Positions 50,498-50,513 of a stretch of DNA of 50,513 bases are shown here, in pieces. A program made the position numbers and the translations under genes. The notes beneath the pieces are model-generated. The model had not been told where the DNA came from and made no database searches. It saw only the letters and a program-made list of their open reading frames with translations. This stretch comes from an uncultured Hungatella sp. (lineage in GTDB: Bacteria > Bacillota > Clostridia > Lachnospirales > Lachnospiraceae). Within the stretch, counting starts at the first letter, position 1. Each line of letters starts with the position of its first letter. The stretch covers positions 1-50,513 of the forward strand of contig CATLBO010000009.1 in assembly GCA_949879025.1 (NCBI GenBank). The letters run 5' to 3'.

Positions 50498-50513
50498 GAA
50501 CATTCCTGCAGTT

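Noticed and set aside
1..50513. tRNA genes, rRNA genes, insertion sequences, prophage
   Set aside because: No TTCGAAT-type T-loop with cloverleaf arms, no transposase or integrase motif and no phage structural gene was seen.

Overview
The window looks like a stretch of core chromosome from an anaerobic, probably spore-forming Firmicute of the Lachnospiraceae (Clostridium cluster XIVa) type. This is inferred from family-level protein features, strong AGGAGG ribosome binding sites, TTGACA-17-TATAAT promoters, the Firmicute order of the rimP-nusA-infB-pnp cluster, a Firmicute-type GalT and a spore-type LysM/GH18 protein. Nearly all genes lie on the + strand. No phage, insertion sequence, CRISPR array, tRNA or rRNA was recognised.

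Region by region. 0-2.7 kb: galT and a HAD phosphatase, closed by a terminator. 2.8-8.05 kb: a sugar operon with a consensus promoter embedded in repeat operators. It encodes a PfkB ketose-phosphate kinase, a SorE/YggP-like zinc dehydrogenase, a DeoR repressor whose ribosome site is caught in a hairpin, and a fused mannitol-family PTS EIICBA. 8.06-8.9 kb (minus): a YihY membrane protein. 9.2-13.1 kb: an orphan transport cluster (UMF1-like MFS, ABC permease, ABC ATPase, TatD-like hydrolase) with no substrate-binding protein. 13.4-13.9 kb (minus): a Cu/Zn superoxide dismutase without signal peptide. 14.1-15.5 kb: an L20-type leader followed by infC (AUU start), rpmI and rplT. 15.6-28.2 kb: the transcription/translation operon rimP, nusA, ylxR, ylxQ, infB, rbfA, nrnA, truB, ribF, rpsO, pnp. 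NusA carries an acidic Tyr-rich tail and IF2 a very long Arg/Gly/Gln-rich linker.

28.2-37.8 kb: an amidohydrolase, an orphan 164-residue protein (minus), a 40-residue Cys-rich mini-protein, a possible attenuator, mgtE, gltX, a short UvrD-like helicase, a CobO-like adenosyltransferase, a DUF1292 protein and a CYTH protein (minus). 38.0-40.4 kb: a broken epimerase gene fused to foreign sequence, then an autoregulated-looking PadR repressor coupled to a divergent SEDS-family membrane protein. 40.5-50.5 kb: a DUF4397 protein with internal repeats (minus), an MscS-type channel, an unknown 128-residue protein with a Sel1-repeat partner, a monofunctional GT51 transglycosylase, a DUF523 protein, an SdpR/SdpI pair controlled by a 26-bp perfect palindrome, an L,D-transpeptidase with C-terminal repeats, and a LysM/GH18 protein (minus).

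The parts most worth testing are the PadR-SEDS pair, the structured mgtE leader with its mini-protein, the SdpRI pair without a visible toxin, the oppositely charged low-complexity regions of NusA and IF2, and the binding-protein-less transport cluster. Coordinates, motifs and repeats were read directly by eye. Family names rest on recognised motifs, and substrate and physiology statements are inference.
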